This document shows positions 1 through 10,440 of a stretch of 64,000 nt of DNA, piece after piece. The notes beneath the pieces were generated by a model. That model had not been told where the DNA came from, did not search any database, and saw only the letters and a program-made list of their open reading frames with translations. The DNA is from Clavelina lepadiformis (lineage: Eukaryota > Chordata > Ascidiacea > Aplousobranchia > Clavelinidae). The stretch covers positions 18,848,860 to 18,912,859 of the forward strand of contig NC_135244.1 in NCBI RefSeq assembly GCF_947623445.1, read 5' to 3'. Each line of letters begins with the position of its first letter. Positions within the stretch are counted from its first letter, which is position 1. A program made the translations under genes and the position numbers.

Positions 1-256
1 CAACGTTCGGGCTGGTGTTTTTATGAAACCAATCGATTCAAGCTATGTAAGATAAAACAAGTCATTTCCTAATCAACCAATGTTTTATTGAAAGGTGTAC
101 ATTGAAGTATATATACACATATAAAGCCGTTGGCAAAATCTACTTAAAAAATAAACACAGAAATCGAGGGAAAATGTTGCGCCACGGCTGAAGATTTTTT
201 TAAAAATCCTTTGTTGCATATCCCAACTGGATACAGCCTCAAAGTGATGTATCCAG

Positions 257-328
257 GACTCCGTGGCGCAACGGTAGCGCGTCTGACTCCAGATCAGAAG
301 GTTGCGTGTTCAAATCACGTCGGGGTCA
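257..328 (+). tRNA. tRNA-Trp (CCA), copy 1
   Basis: Full cloverleaf of 72 nt: acceptor GACTCCG pairs with CGGGGTC (one G-U), anticodon stem TCTGA/TCAGA, loop CTCCAGA with anticodon CCA. The A box TGGCGCAACGG and B box GTTCAAATC are intact. It is nearly identical to vertebrate tRNA-Trp. A T4 terminator follows at 334-337. The upstream spacer is a B-type head joined to an A-type tail. Confidence 0.97.
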
Positions 329-698
329 CTTGATTTTATGAACCATAGGATGCATTTCCACGTAATGTTTCGCACAAGTCTGTGCTAACAACGTTCGGGC
401 TGGTGTTTTTATGAAACCAATCGATTCAAACCGAGTATAAGATAAAACAAATCTTTGTTTTTTTTGCCTAAATCCTTGCTGAAAATGTACATTAGGATAT
501 TTATACACATACAGAGCCGTTGGCAAAAATTACTTAAATAATAAACAAAGAAATCAACTGAAAACTTTGTCCGATGATACATAATTGATTATTATTATGC
601 TGTGTGTAGCTGCTGTAAATATTGAGCACAAGTTCACTCGCAAAACTGGAGGTTTCTAGCGAGTTTTATTAACCACAGCTTCATAGAGCTGTAACCAG

Positions 699-770
699 GA
701 CTCCGTGGCGCAATGGTAGCGCGTCTGACTCCAAATCAGGAAGTTGCGTGTTCAAATCACGTCGGGGTCA
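699..770 (+). tRNA. tRNA-Trp (CCA), copy 2
   Basis: 72-nt cloverleaf with anticodon CCA. It differs from copy 1 in the D loop (AATGG), the anticodon loop (CTCCAAA) and the base of the anticodon stem (T-G pair), all compatible with folding. Both internal promoter boxes are present. A T4 terminator lies at 776-779. Confidence 0.93.
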
Positions 771-1137
771 CTTTATTTTATGAACCATAGGATGCATTTC
801 CACGTAATGTTTTGCACAATTTGGCGCTACCAACGTTCGGGCTGGTGTTTTTATGAAACCAATCGATTCAAACCGTGTAAGATAAAACAAATCTTTGTTT
901 TGTCACCTCAATCCTTGCTGAAAATGTACATTAAGATATTTATACAAATACAGAGCCGTTGGCAAAAATTACTTAAAAAATAAAAACAGAAATCAATTGA
1001 AAACTTTGTCCGATGATACATAATTGCTTATTATTATACTGTGTATAGCTGCTGTAAAAATTTAGCACAAGTTCACTCGAAAAACCGGATGTTTTTAGCG
1101 AATTTTATGAACCACAGCCTTATAGAGATGAAAGCAG

Positions 1138-1209
1138 GACTCCGTGGCGCAACGGTAGCGCGTCTGACTCCAGATCAGAAGGTTGCGTGTTCAAATCACG
1201 TCGGAGTCA
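1138..1209 (+). tRNA. tRNA-Trp (CCA), copy 3
   Basis: 72-nt cloverleaf with anticodon CCA. The 3' acceptor strand is CGGAGTC, so the whole acceptor stem is Watson-Crick paired, unlike its neighbours. It is followed by an A-type spacer with no T4 until 1264-1267, about 55 nt downstream. Confidence 0.95.
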
Positions 1210-1558
1210 CTAAATTATTTCAACCATGGCATGCATTTCGACATATTTGTTTGCACAATTTCATTTTAACCTCGTTCGAGTTGGTAGAGTAATGAAACCG
1301 CTTGATTTAAATCGTTTAAATTAAAAGAAACTTTGCGTAAAATGGTCTTTAAATTGCTTGCGTTAAATTGTGCAATTCAAAAAAAAACGCATTGTTTCGT
1401 CACACAACACTTTGCTCAAAAAGGTTCTTTAATATGCTTCCACACATGCAGAACAATCGGCATTACTTTAAATAATAAACACGAGTCAGCTGAAGATTTT
1501 TTTTCAAATCCTTTGTTGCTTATTCCAACTGCATACAGCCACAAAGTGATGTATCCAG

Positions 1559-1630
1559 GACTCCGTGGCGCAACGGTAGCGCGTCTGACTCCAGATCAGA
1601 AGGTTGCGTGTTCAAATCACGTCGGGGTCA
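1559..1630 (+). tRNA. tRNA-Trp (CCA), copy 4
   Basis: 72-nt cloverleaf, same sequence as copy 1, with intact A and B boxes. The T4 terminator is at 1636-1639. The upstream flank is the A-type tail ending in GATGTATCCAG. Confidence 0.96.
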
Positions 1631-1998
1631 TTTGATTTTATGAAACATAGAATGCATTTCCACGTAATGTTTTACACAAGTCTGTGCTAACAACTTTCGG
1701 GCTGGTGTTTTTATGAAACCAATCGATTCAAACCGTGTAAGATAAAACAAGTCAATGCTTAATCACCCAATGTCTTATTGAAAGGTGTACATTGAAATAT
1801 TTATACACATGAAGAGCCGTTGGCAAAAATTACTTAAAGAAATAATCACAAAAATCAATTGAAAACTTTGTCCGACGATGTATTATTGCTTATTGGTATA
1901 CTTTGTAAGCTGCTGTAAAAATTGCGCAAAATTTCAATTGCAGAATTTGATGTTTTTAGCGAGTTTTAAAAACCACAGCCTCAAAGAGATTCGTCCAG

Positions 1999-2070
1999 GA
2001 CTCCGTGGCGCAACGGTAGCGCGTCTGACTCCAGATCAGAAGGTTGCGTGTTCAAATCACGTCGGGGTCA
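1999..2070 (+). tRNA. tRNA-Trp (CCA), copy 5
   Basis: 72-nt cloverleaf, same sequence as copy 1. It is followed by an A-type spacer, so no T4 tract sits within the first 50 nt downstream. Confidence 0.96.
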
Positions 2071-2418
2071 CTAAATTATTTCAACCATGGCATGCATTTC
2101 GACATATTTGTTTGCACAATTTCATTTTAACATCGTTCGAGTTGAAAGAGTAATGAAACCGCTTGATATAAGTTGTTTAAATTAAAAGAAACCTTGCGTA
2201 AAATGGTCTTTAAATTGCTTGCGTTAAATTATGCGATTCAAAAAAACGTATTGCTTCGTCACACAACACTTTGCTGAAAAAAGTTCTTTAAAATTCTTCC
2301 ACACATTGCGGAACAATCGGCATTACTTTAAATAATAAACACAAGTCAGCTGAAGATTTTTTTTTAAATCCTTTGTTGTTTATTGGAACTGGATACAGCC
2401 TCAAAGAGATGTATCCAG

Positions 2419-2490
2419 GACTCCGTGGCGCAACGGTAGCGCGTCCGACTCCAGATCAGAAGGTTGCGTGTTCAAATCACGTCGGGGTCA
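2419..2490 (+). tRNA. tRNA-Trp (CCA), copy 6
   Basis: 72-nt cloverleaf with one change: the anticodon stem is TCCGA against TCAGA, which leaves a C-A mismatch in the middle of the stem. Promoter boxes and the T4 tract just downstream are intact. It may be transcribed but fold less stably. Confidence 0.88.
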
Positions 2491-2858
2491 CTTGATTTTA
2501 TGAACCATAGAATGCATTTCCACGTAATGTTTTCGACAAGTCTGTGGTAACAACTTTCGGGCTGGTGTTTTTATGAAACCAATCGATTCAAAAAGTGTAA
2601 GATAAAACAGGTCAATGCTTAATCACCCAATGTCTTATTGAAAGGTGTACATTGAAATATTTATAAACATGAAGAGCCGTTGGCAAGAATTACTTAAAAA
2701 AATAATCACAAAAATCAATTGAAACCTTTGTCCGATGATACATTATTGCTTATTGGTATACTTTGTAAGCTGCTGTAAAAATTGCGCAAAATTTCACTTG
2801 CAGAACATGATGTTTTTAGCGAGTTTTAAAAACCACAGCCTCAAACAGATTTATCCAT

Positions 2859-2930
2859 GGCTCCGTGGCGCAACGGTAGCGCGTCTGACTCCAGATCAGA
2901 AGGTTGCGTGTTCAAATCACGTCGGGGTCA
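2859..2930 (+). tRNA. tRNA-Trp (CCA), copy 7
   Basis: 72-nt cloverleaf with acceptor strand GGCTCCG; position 2 is G instead of A and can still form a G-U pair. The rest equals copy 1. A B-type spacer with T4 follows. Confidence 0.92.
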
Positions 2931-3302
2931 CTTGATTTTATGAACCATAGGATGCATTTCCACGTAATGTTTTGCACAAATTTGTGCTAACAACGTTTGG
3001 GCTGGTGTTTTTATGAAACCAATCGATTCAAACCGTGTATAAGATAAAACAAATCTTTTGTTTTTTTTTACCTAAATCTTTGCTGAAAATGTACATTAGG
3101 ATATTTATACACATATAAAGCCGTTGGCAAAAATTACTTAAATAATAAACACAGAAATCAAGTTAAAACTTTGTCCAATGATACATAATTGCTTAATATT
3201 ATGCTGTGTGTAGCTGCTGAAAATATTGAGCACAAGTTCACTCCCAAAACTGGATGTTTCTAGCGAGTTTTATGAACCACAGCCTCAAAGAGGTGAAACC
3301 AG

Positions 3303-3374
3303 GACTCCGTGGCGCAACGGTAGCGCGTCTGACTCCAGATCAGAAGGTTGCGTGTTCAAATCACGTCGGGGTCA
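3303..3374 (+). tRNA. tRNA-Trp (CCA), copy 8
   Basis: 72-nt cloverleaf, same sequence as copy 1. It is followed by an A-type spacer without an early T4. Confidence 0.96.
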
Positions 3375-3720
3375 CTAAATTATTTCAACCATGGCATGCA
3401 TTTCGACATATTTGTTTGCACAATTTCATTTTAACATCGTTCGAGTTGAAAGAGTAATGAAACCGCTTGATTTAAGTCGTTTAAATTAAAAGAAACCTTG
3501 CGTAAAATGGTCTTTAAATTGCTTGCGTTAAATTATGCGATTCATAAAAACGTATTGCTTCGTCACACAACACTTTGCTCAAAAAAGTTTTTTAAAATGC
3601 TTCCACACATGCAGAACAATCGGCATTACTTTAAATAATAAACACAAATCAGCTGAAGATTTTTTTTAAATCCTTTGTTGTTTATTGCAACTGGATACAG
3701 CCTCAAAGTGATGTATCCAG

Positions 3721-3792
3721 GACTCCGTGGCGCAACGGTAGCGCGTTTGACTCCAGATCAGAAGGTAGCGTGTTAAAATCTAGTCGGGGTCA
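3721..3792 (+). pseudogene. tRNA-Trp pseudogene, copy 9
   Basis: Same 72-nt frame and anticodon CCA. The anticodon stem (TTTGA/TCAGA) still pairs. The T arm is damaged: the loop reads TTAAAAT, which destroys the B box, and the 3' T-stem strand CTAGT no longer pairs fully. Probably not an active gene. Confidence 0.8.
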
Positions 3793-4063
3793 CTTAATTT
3801 TATGAACCATAGGATGCATTTCCACGTAATGTTTTGCACAAGTTTGTGCTAACAACGTTCGGGCTTGTGTTTTTATAAAACCAATCGATTCAAACCGTGT
3901 AAGATAAAACAAATCTTTGTTTTTTTTACCTAAATCCTTGCTGAAAATGTACATTAGGATATTTATATGTGTAGCTGCTGTAAAAATTGAGCACAAGTTC
4001 ACTCGCAAAACTGGATGTTTCTAGCGAGTTTTACCAACCACAGCCTCAAAAAGATGTATCCAG

Positions 4064-4135
4064 GACTACGTGGCGCAACGGTAGCGCGTCTGACTCCACA
4101 TCAGTAGGTTGCATGTTCAAATCACGTCGGGGTCA
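4064..4135 (+). pseudogene. Degenerate tRNA-Trp, copy 10
   Basis: Anticodon CCA and the B box are kept, but the acceptor strand GACTACG has an A-G mismatch, the anticodon stem base is T-T and the T stem GCATG/CACGT has an A-C mismatch. It is probably a decaying copy. The preceding spacer is about 97 bp shorter than normal. Confidence 0.7.
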
Positions 4136-4508
4136 CTAAATTATTTCAACCATGGCTTGCATTTCAACATATTTGCTTGCACAATGTCATTTGAACATCG
4201 TTCGAGTTGGAAGAGTAATGAAACCGGTTGATTTAAATTGTGTAAATTAAAAAAAACTTTGCGTAAAATGGTCTTTAAATTGGTTGCGTTAAATTGTGCA
4301 ATCCAAAAAAACGTGTTCTTTCGTCACACAACACTTTGCTCAAAAATGTTCTTTAAAATTCTTCCACACATGCAGAAAAATCGGCATTATTTTAAATAAT
4401 AAACACAAGTCAGCTGAAGATTTTTGTTTAAAAATCCTTTGTTGTTTATTGCAACTGGACATTTTTAGCGGATCGTAAAAATCTGCAGCATCGTTTTCAC
4501 GTAAGCAA

Positions 4509-4580
4509 GACTCTGTGGCGCAACGGTAGCGCGTCTGACTCCAGATCAGAAGGTTGCGTGTTCAAATCACGTCGGGGTCA
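4509..4580 (+). tRNA. tRNA-Trp (CCA), copy 11
   Basis: 72-nt cloverleaf. The acceptor GACTCTG has one extra U that still pairs with G. The rest matches copy 1, and a T4 tract follows after a B-type spacer start. Its upstream flank is an A-type head joined to a B-like tail. Confidence 0.92.
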
Positions 4581-4950
4581 CTTGATTTTATGAACCATAG
4601 GATGCATTTGAACATTATGTTTTGCACAATTTTGTGCTAACAACGTTCTAGCCGGTGTTTTTATGAAACCAATCTATTTAAAGTGTAAAATAAAAAAATT
4701 AATGCTTAGTCACCCAATTTACTTGTTGAAAAATGTACATTGTAACATTTTTCATTATGCATAACAATTGGCATTATTTTAAATAATAAACAGAAGGCCA
4801 ACGGAGAACTTTGTTTCGAGGATATTTATTGCTTATCCGAACTGTGTGTAGAACTGTAGATTATAGTGGTTGCATGAAACGAGCCAAAAGGCTCATTTGA
4901 ATATTTCTAGTGGTATGTGAAAATCAGCAGCATCATTTCACTGAAAACAT

Positions 4951-5023
4951 GATTTCGTGGCGCAATGGTATGCGCGTCTGACTCCAGATTAGGATTTTAC
5001 TTGTTGAAATTACGTTCGAGTTA
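4951..5023 (+). pseudogene. tRNA-Trp pseudogene, copy 12 (array edge)
   Basis: About 73 nt alignable to the other copies, starting GATTTCGTGGCGCAATGG, with CCA still in the anticodon position. It has an extra base near the D arm, a changed anticodon stem and a lost B box (GTTGAAATT). It marks the right boundary of the array; no further unit follows. Confidence 0.8.
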
Positions 5024-8000
5024 CTTCGTCTTTTTAATCAAGTTGCGATACGACACAATGATTTGGACGTGGCTCAACTCTTCTCTTGCGTAGTAAAGGA
5101 TTTGTTCAGATTATTATGCTTCACTGATTATTGTCACCAGACAGGAAAGTGAGAAATGGTTTATAGAGTATTTTGTAGCGAAAACAAACAATTACTATTA
5201 CTGTTAATATCATTAACTTAATTGGTACATTTTTTTGATATTCTTGCGCATTTATTCTGGGTGTAGTCTTGTGACTGAATATTTCGAATCGTAAATATGA
5301 CCGCCTGGTGGCGCATTTGTGGTGGTTGACTTGAGCTCACACAAGGTCACGAGTTTACATTGTGTTAAGATAAAGCGATTGTCTTCATTTTTTGTTGCTG
5401 AAAAGATGCGAGTTACAATAGCTGAATGTTTCCAGTATTTTTACGTTTTTATAGCATCTCATTTCTCGCCATTTTTACAGCATTTCATTTAAATTCAACT
5501 CGTGTTCTATTCAAGCCCCTTGTATATCTTATTCGGAAAAGTGATACTACCTTGTACAATAATGCGTCATGCAAAAGTTCAATGAAAACAGTTGGATCAG
5601 AACTTGTCAATCTAAGTAACAGATAAAATACCCCATTAAAGCTTTTTTCAAAATTAGATGTATAGTAACTATATACTATATAGTTTTGGTGAAAATGTTT
5701 TCTGAAGGTCTGACAGCGCATAGTTTCTATTGTATAGTTGTTGCAAGAAATAGCTTGTGTTTAAAATGTGTACGTGTAGGTTAACGAAGTTGCCCAAACT
5801 ATCAAAAATACGAAGATAAACAAAACTGCTTTAGATAGCAAATGAAAGGTCACATCACAAAGTCGATCAAAACGGCTGACAGTAAGTACATTGACATGGT
5901 TAAGTTGACTAAAATGACGTCTTGCGTCCGACCTGCCGGAGTTTAATGGGATTGCGTTCAATTTAGGCAACAAAATGTTCGCAAGAATGTCGATTGATGA
6001 TCTGGGCTATGCCTTATGGTGTTTCAACAGGTGCAATAGAATCTAAATACTATTGAAATGTCATTTTGATATGACAAAATATTCGCAGTTTAAGTTCACT
6101 GATTAAGTTTAAAGTTAACGGCGTCTAAGTACATCTATGCCTTGTGTGTCATGCATTCTAAGCAACAACAAGCTGTTTAAACACAATGACCGAGCATAAG
6201 CGTGTTCATTTTAACATATTAATATATTTAGATTTTACTGCAATTTAATTCATTAAAAGAGGCCTCTATCACATCTTTATCGTTAATAAAGCAGAAACAC
6301 TTTTCAATGTGTTGTCATGGGCGTTATATTTGAGAAAGTTTCTCGAAGTTAAAAATTCGAATAACTTTGTGAGCACCACAAATACTTGTCTGATACGCAA
6401 CGGCTGGAAAGTCTGCCACATTTTTTTCTCAGATTAAACTTTCTTGAAGTATTTGTGGAAATGCTTTTAATTGGCCTATAGCAACAACACCTTTGACTGT
6501 TGAATGTCATTTTAAAACAGCATTCGATGTTTATAATAAGTATGGTATAGAAACTCTTTTGCTACTCGATTTCAATGTTGTGTGGAGTTGAAAAACGATT
6601 CAGTTTATTTATGATCGACCGCAGCCAAAACAATGACAGAGCTCAACAGTGTTACGAAGTGTTTGAACAGGTACAATGCTGCTGCGTCCTCAGTGAAAGT
6701 TTAAAACTATAAGTATATACTCGTTGTAATCAATGGTGCTAGAGCTTTGAAAAGAGATAATTGTGTCACGTGAAGATTTCTCTCAAGTGGCCGAGAATGT
6801 AGGAGTTGGAGTCAGTGGCGGTAAGATCAAAGCGAAAGGTTTTGTTTTCTAACTTGTGTAAGTTATACCACTTCTCTGTGACATCAACTGTCCTCCTCCC
6901 CCATTTGTGACGTCAAAACCCTTCACGTCAATCTTGATCAGAACAAGTCTTTTGTTAAAATTGCCAAAACATAAAATAAAAACTCGGCAATGCAAGAATT
7001 TTTTCATGGCTGTCTTGTAGAATGAAAAGAATGTTAAACAAATGATTTGAATGATAATTTTCATCTCTGCATGTTTAACCCATTTCCACACAATTATTTA
7101 ACGACACATGTAATATATCACCACCAAGTACTGGATAATTGTAAATTTGCTTTTAAACAACTACCTTTGGAGGAACTTATAGTATACTTAAGACATTATA
7201 TTACTTTAAGTTCTTCCGCTCACTACATAGAAGTCATACACTAAAATATATTTTGTAATTTTAAAGGTAGTTATTAATCCTTGATTTAACAGTAGAGTTA
7301 TTTAAGCAAATGTTCTGGCCAAATAACCCATATAACATAACCACTTAAAATTTGTTTGATTGTTTGTTTTCAATGTGTCAATCTAATGCCTATAACTTCA
7401 AAGAAACCATTTTTAGTTGAAAGAAACGTTTACAATGAAAAGTGCACACAAAACACACGGTTTGCGACAGTTGAGAAAAAAACCTTTTCTAAAACCTTCA
7501 CGTTTCTAAAACCTTCTTAGCCCGCAGTACTTGACTTATCTGCCGCGGTTAACACAATTTTTTAAAATCAGATCTATCCTTACAGTTTTTATCATGTCAA
7601 CAAAATGGTGGTGAAGGATCTCAAAAATGTAAAAAATGCAAGATCGGACCTTATATGGGTTTGCGATACAGTGTGCTGATGAATAAATGGGGTATTTTTG
7701 AGTCGAACGCATAATCGATAAGAATCTTTTAAATTTACATTTCGTTTTACAAGGTCGATATCCTTTGATCTCATAAGCTTAAAGTTCTGGTTTGATTTGA
7801 AATGCATGAAGTTCTTTGACCCAAGGGCTCAGTATAATATAGCAACGAACTTTAGAGCATGTTTGTACTTAGCCATCGGTCTCCAGTTTTCAGACACTGA
7901 TGTTTCCGTAGCAATGATCGAACATATCTGTAGTCTCAGACTTACTTAAACAGGCGTCGCTCGTATCAAGCAATTTGTTTGTCGAAATGAGTACGAACGG

Positions 8001-10440
8001 GCCACTACAAGTGTGATGCAGATAACTAAGTTTGTGTTTCCATTAACGATTTGAAACCTACTTCAGAGCAGCTACCGGGCTAATGTCAGAAAATAAATAT
8101 CAAACTGTTTGTTCAGTTCCAAGTTATTCGTTTGGTTAAGAAATCTGTTGCGAAAATCCTTTTCCTTCGATCACAATCAAGATTAATCATTTTCTTTTAA
8201 TTACGCGCTTCCTTGTTTGTCTTTCGCGTTTTTTGACAGGATCATGACAAAGCGTTATTCACCAGAGTTTAAAGAAATTTCAAAAAGTAATATATATAGC
8301 ATATTTATATTACACTTTCTTCATTGCAAATGCAGAATACCTTTTAAAAATAAAATCTACAATAGTTTATAAAAGGAAAAGTATATAGTTATGCATTCTC
8401 AAGTAACTCCAGTAGCCTATATAGTACCTACGCCACAGCACAGAAACTTGCAACCCAGGCATGTTCTGTTCTGACCATTTTGTTAGAACATTTAAAATCA
8501 ATTTAAAATGCGCTTTTGTGCACTTACTTGCAACTTTCATTAGGTCGGTTTACTTAGCACGTGCTGGAGCGATGACGGTTGCATGCATTTGCTTTACAAT
8601 ATGTTGAGCCGATACCGAACGTTTCAGGTTAAAGTTTTGTTGTTGTTTTTTTTTTGTTTTGTAAAATGGTTTCCTTTGCAATTCCTGCGGGAAGAACATT
8701 TGAAGTTAAAATATTCAGTTTTTAAATTACTTTATGTGCCGTCCTATGTTGGAAGTTAAATATGGAAAAAGATTTCTCCGAAATTCTCATTTGTAAATTT
8801 ACCTGAACAGAGTTAAACGTATCCATTACGCTAAAAAGATCAAGTTCAAGTGAACAATTAACAAAACAGCTAACAGGTTTGTTCAAGCAAATAGGACCTC
8901 CCGCATTGTTCCCAGGATTCCATTTAAAAACCGGTAAAAATTTAATCCCTAACAAACGGCAACAGTTGCTTTGCAAACAATAGATAAATTTTACGCTGTT
9001 AGCACCGCGTGTGGCCAACATGAACCTCTCAATCAACAGATCCGGTTGATCTTTTCAATGGCAAATCGCAATTGACGTCATCCTAAAACTGCAAAGAAAA
9101 TGCGTCTCCTTTTGTGGGTTGCTTTTGAAAAGAAGTAGACACAAGGTAGTTGAAGCCATGGTCGGCGTGTTGACGACAAACAAAGAGTAATCGGTTCCAA
9201 ACAACAGGGCCCTGTGTTAAGGTGCAATAATTAACATATTCGAAAGATTGAAAAGGCGAGAAAAAGGTAATCCGCAGATAAAACAATCAATGAACCGAAG
9301 CAAAAACTATGACGGCTGTCTGATGAACTTACGGTCTCCGGTCTAGAACCATGAAATGATTTATGCGAGTAGAAGCTCCCATAAAACAACAGCAAATTGC
9401 GGTTTCCCGGTTTTGACTCAAACACATCCATTTTAATTCAGTGTTGACTCGATTTCTATTAACATAGGAACATAAATATTTACGCAATACTATGATTGTT
9501 TCATTATCTATGTTTTCTTAAGCGAGAAAAAACTTAAGGCTACTTATAGCTTGTGACGTAGGGAGAATTTCCAGGGATATGGCGCCGTTGATGCTCTTCT
9601 GTTACTTCCAAAATCTTTATAATAAAACTTCAAAATACACTCGCAGAAGAACGATTTATTTATCTTATAAAATTTAACGTATTTTCTGAACGTTTTTGTT
9701 GAGCACCTAACGAAAAACTGTTAAAAATTTGCCGACCAATAAAACACTATATGTACAGATATATAAGCTAAAATTTCTATTTAAAATCAAACACTGACAA
9801 TTTGCGTTGAATCGTGATAAAATGCTTTTCATGGAGTGACTCTTTTTGCTCGGAATGCTGTTAAACCATAAACTATAAACGCAAAACGATCACATCAAAT
9901 GGTTTGAGGTTAAGTGCAGTTCCACCAGTCATTGTAATTTACATCGGTGAAATACTTCCGTCCATGTCTGCGTATGATTACTATACACGTAACTTTAATT
10001 CAAATGTCGGCGGTGTGAAAAAGGTTGATTTGACTTCGGCGATCAGGCAGGATATTAGCCGGGTTACAGGCCGCAGATAATTATCAGACAAACCAATCCA
10101 TCTCTCGACGCAAAGAGATCTTTTTTCTCGTTTAGGCGGTTCAAAAGCAGACAAGCATAGGCAAATAAGACCAGAGTAAGTGGCGTGTTACCACCGTGAA
10201 CGTTGCAGTTTAACGTTTGGAGCTATACTGAGCTATGAGTGTTATTAAGTTTTGCAAATGCTAAAACATTACGTGCATCTAGGACTCTATTAGAATAGAA
10301 TTATGTGCACCTAGGATAATATAGAAGGGCGGACTTTAAAAGCACATTGTTTACTGCAGATTTAAATTAAGTCATTAAGCGAAAAAGGCGCACAGTGAAA
10401 CAAGTTGTTCGAAAAGTTGCTTCATAAATTAAGGTAGAAC
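5024..10440. other. Intergenic stretch with no recognised gene
   Basis: About 5.4 kb between the tRNA array and the first TIKI gene. All reading frames are short and resemble nothing I know. Small items: a TCF/LEF-like site CCTTTGATC at 7762-7770, a T-rich run near 8640-8662, and a near-direct repeat (CGTGCATCTAGGA / TGTGCACCTAGGA) at about 10273-10316. The distal part could hold TIKI regulatory DNA. Confidence 0.5.

Larger units (their letters stand above)
1..5023 (+). repeat. Tandem array of tRNA-Trp units with two spacer types
   Basis: Twelve tRNA-Trp copies start at 257, 699, 1138, 1559, 1999, 2419, 2859, 3303, 3721, 4064, 4509 and 4951. Spacer type B (genes 1-2, 2-3, 4-5, 6-7, 7-8, 9-10, 11-12) starts with a T4 tract and holds a block reading CAACGTTCGGGCTGG. 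Spacer type A (3-4, 5-6, 8-9, 10-11) lacks the early T4 and has AATTATTTCAACCATGGC. Both share a region around CTTTAAATAATAAACA or its relative, so they descend from one spacer. The window opens about 60 nt into a B spacer, so at least one more gene should lie upstream. Decay rises towards the right end. Short reading frames across the units are by-products of the tRNA sequence. Confidence 0.95.

Noticed and set aside
1041-3457. Repeated frames with a common GLRGATVARLTPDQKVACSNHVG translation core
   Set aside because: They are translations of the tRNA-Trp gene itself and change frame or end within the spacers; no protein gene is needed to explain them.
1-5023. Evenly spaced identical short blocks resembling a CRISPR array
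   Set aside because: The 72-nt block folds as tRNA-Trp, spacers are homologous and over 300 bp, and the surroundings are eukaryotic.
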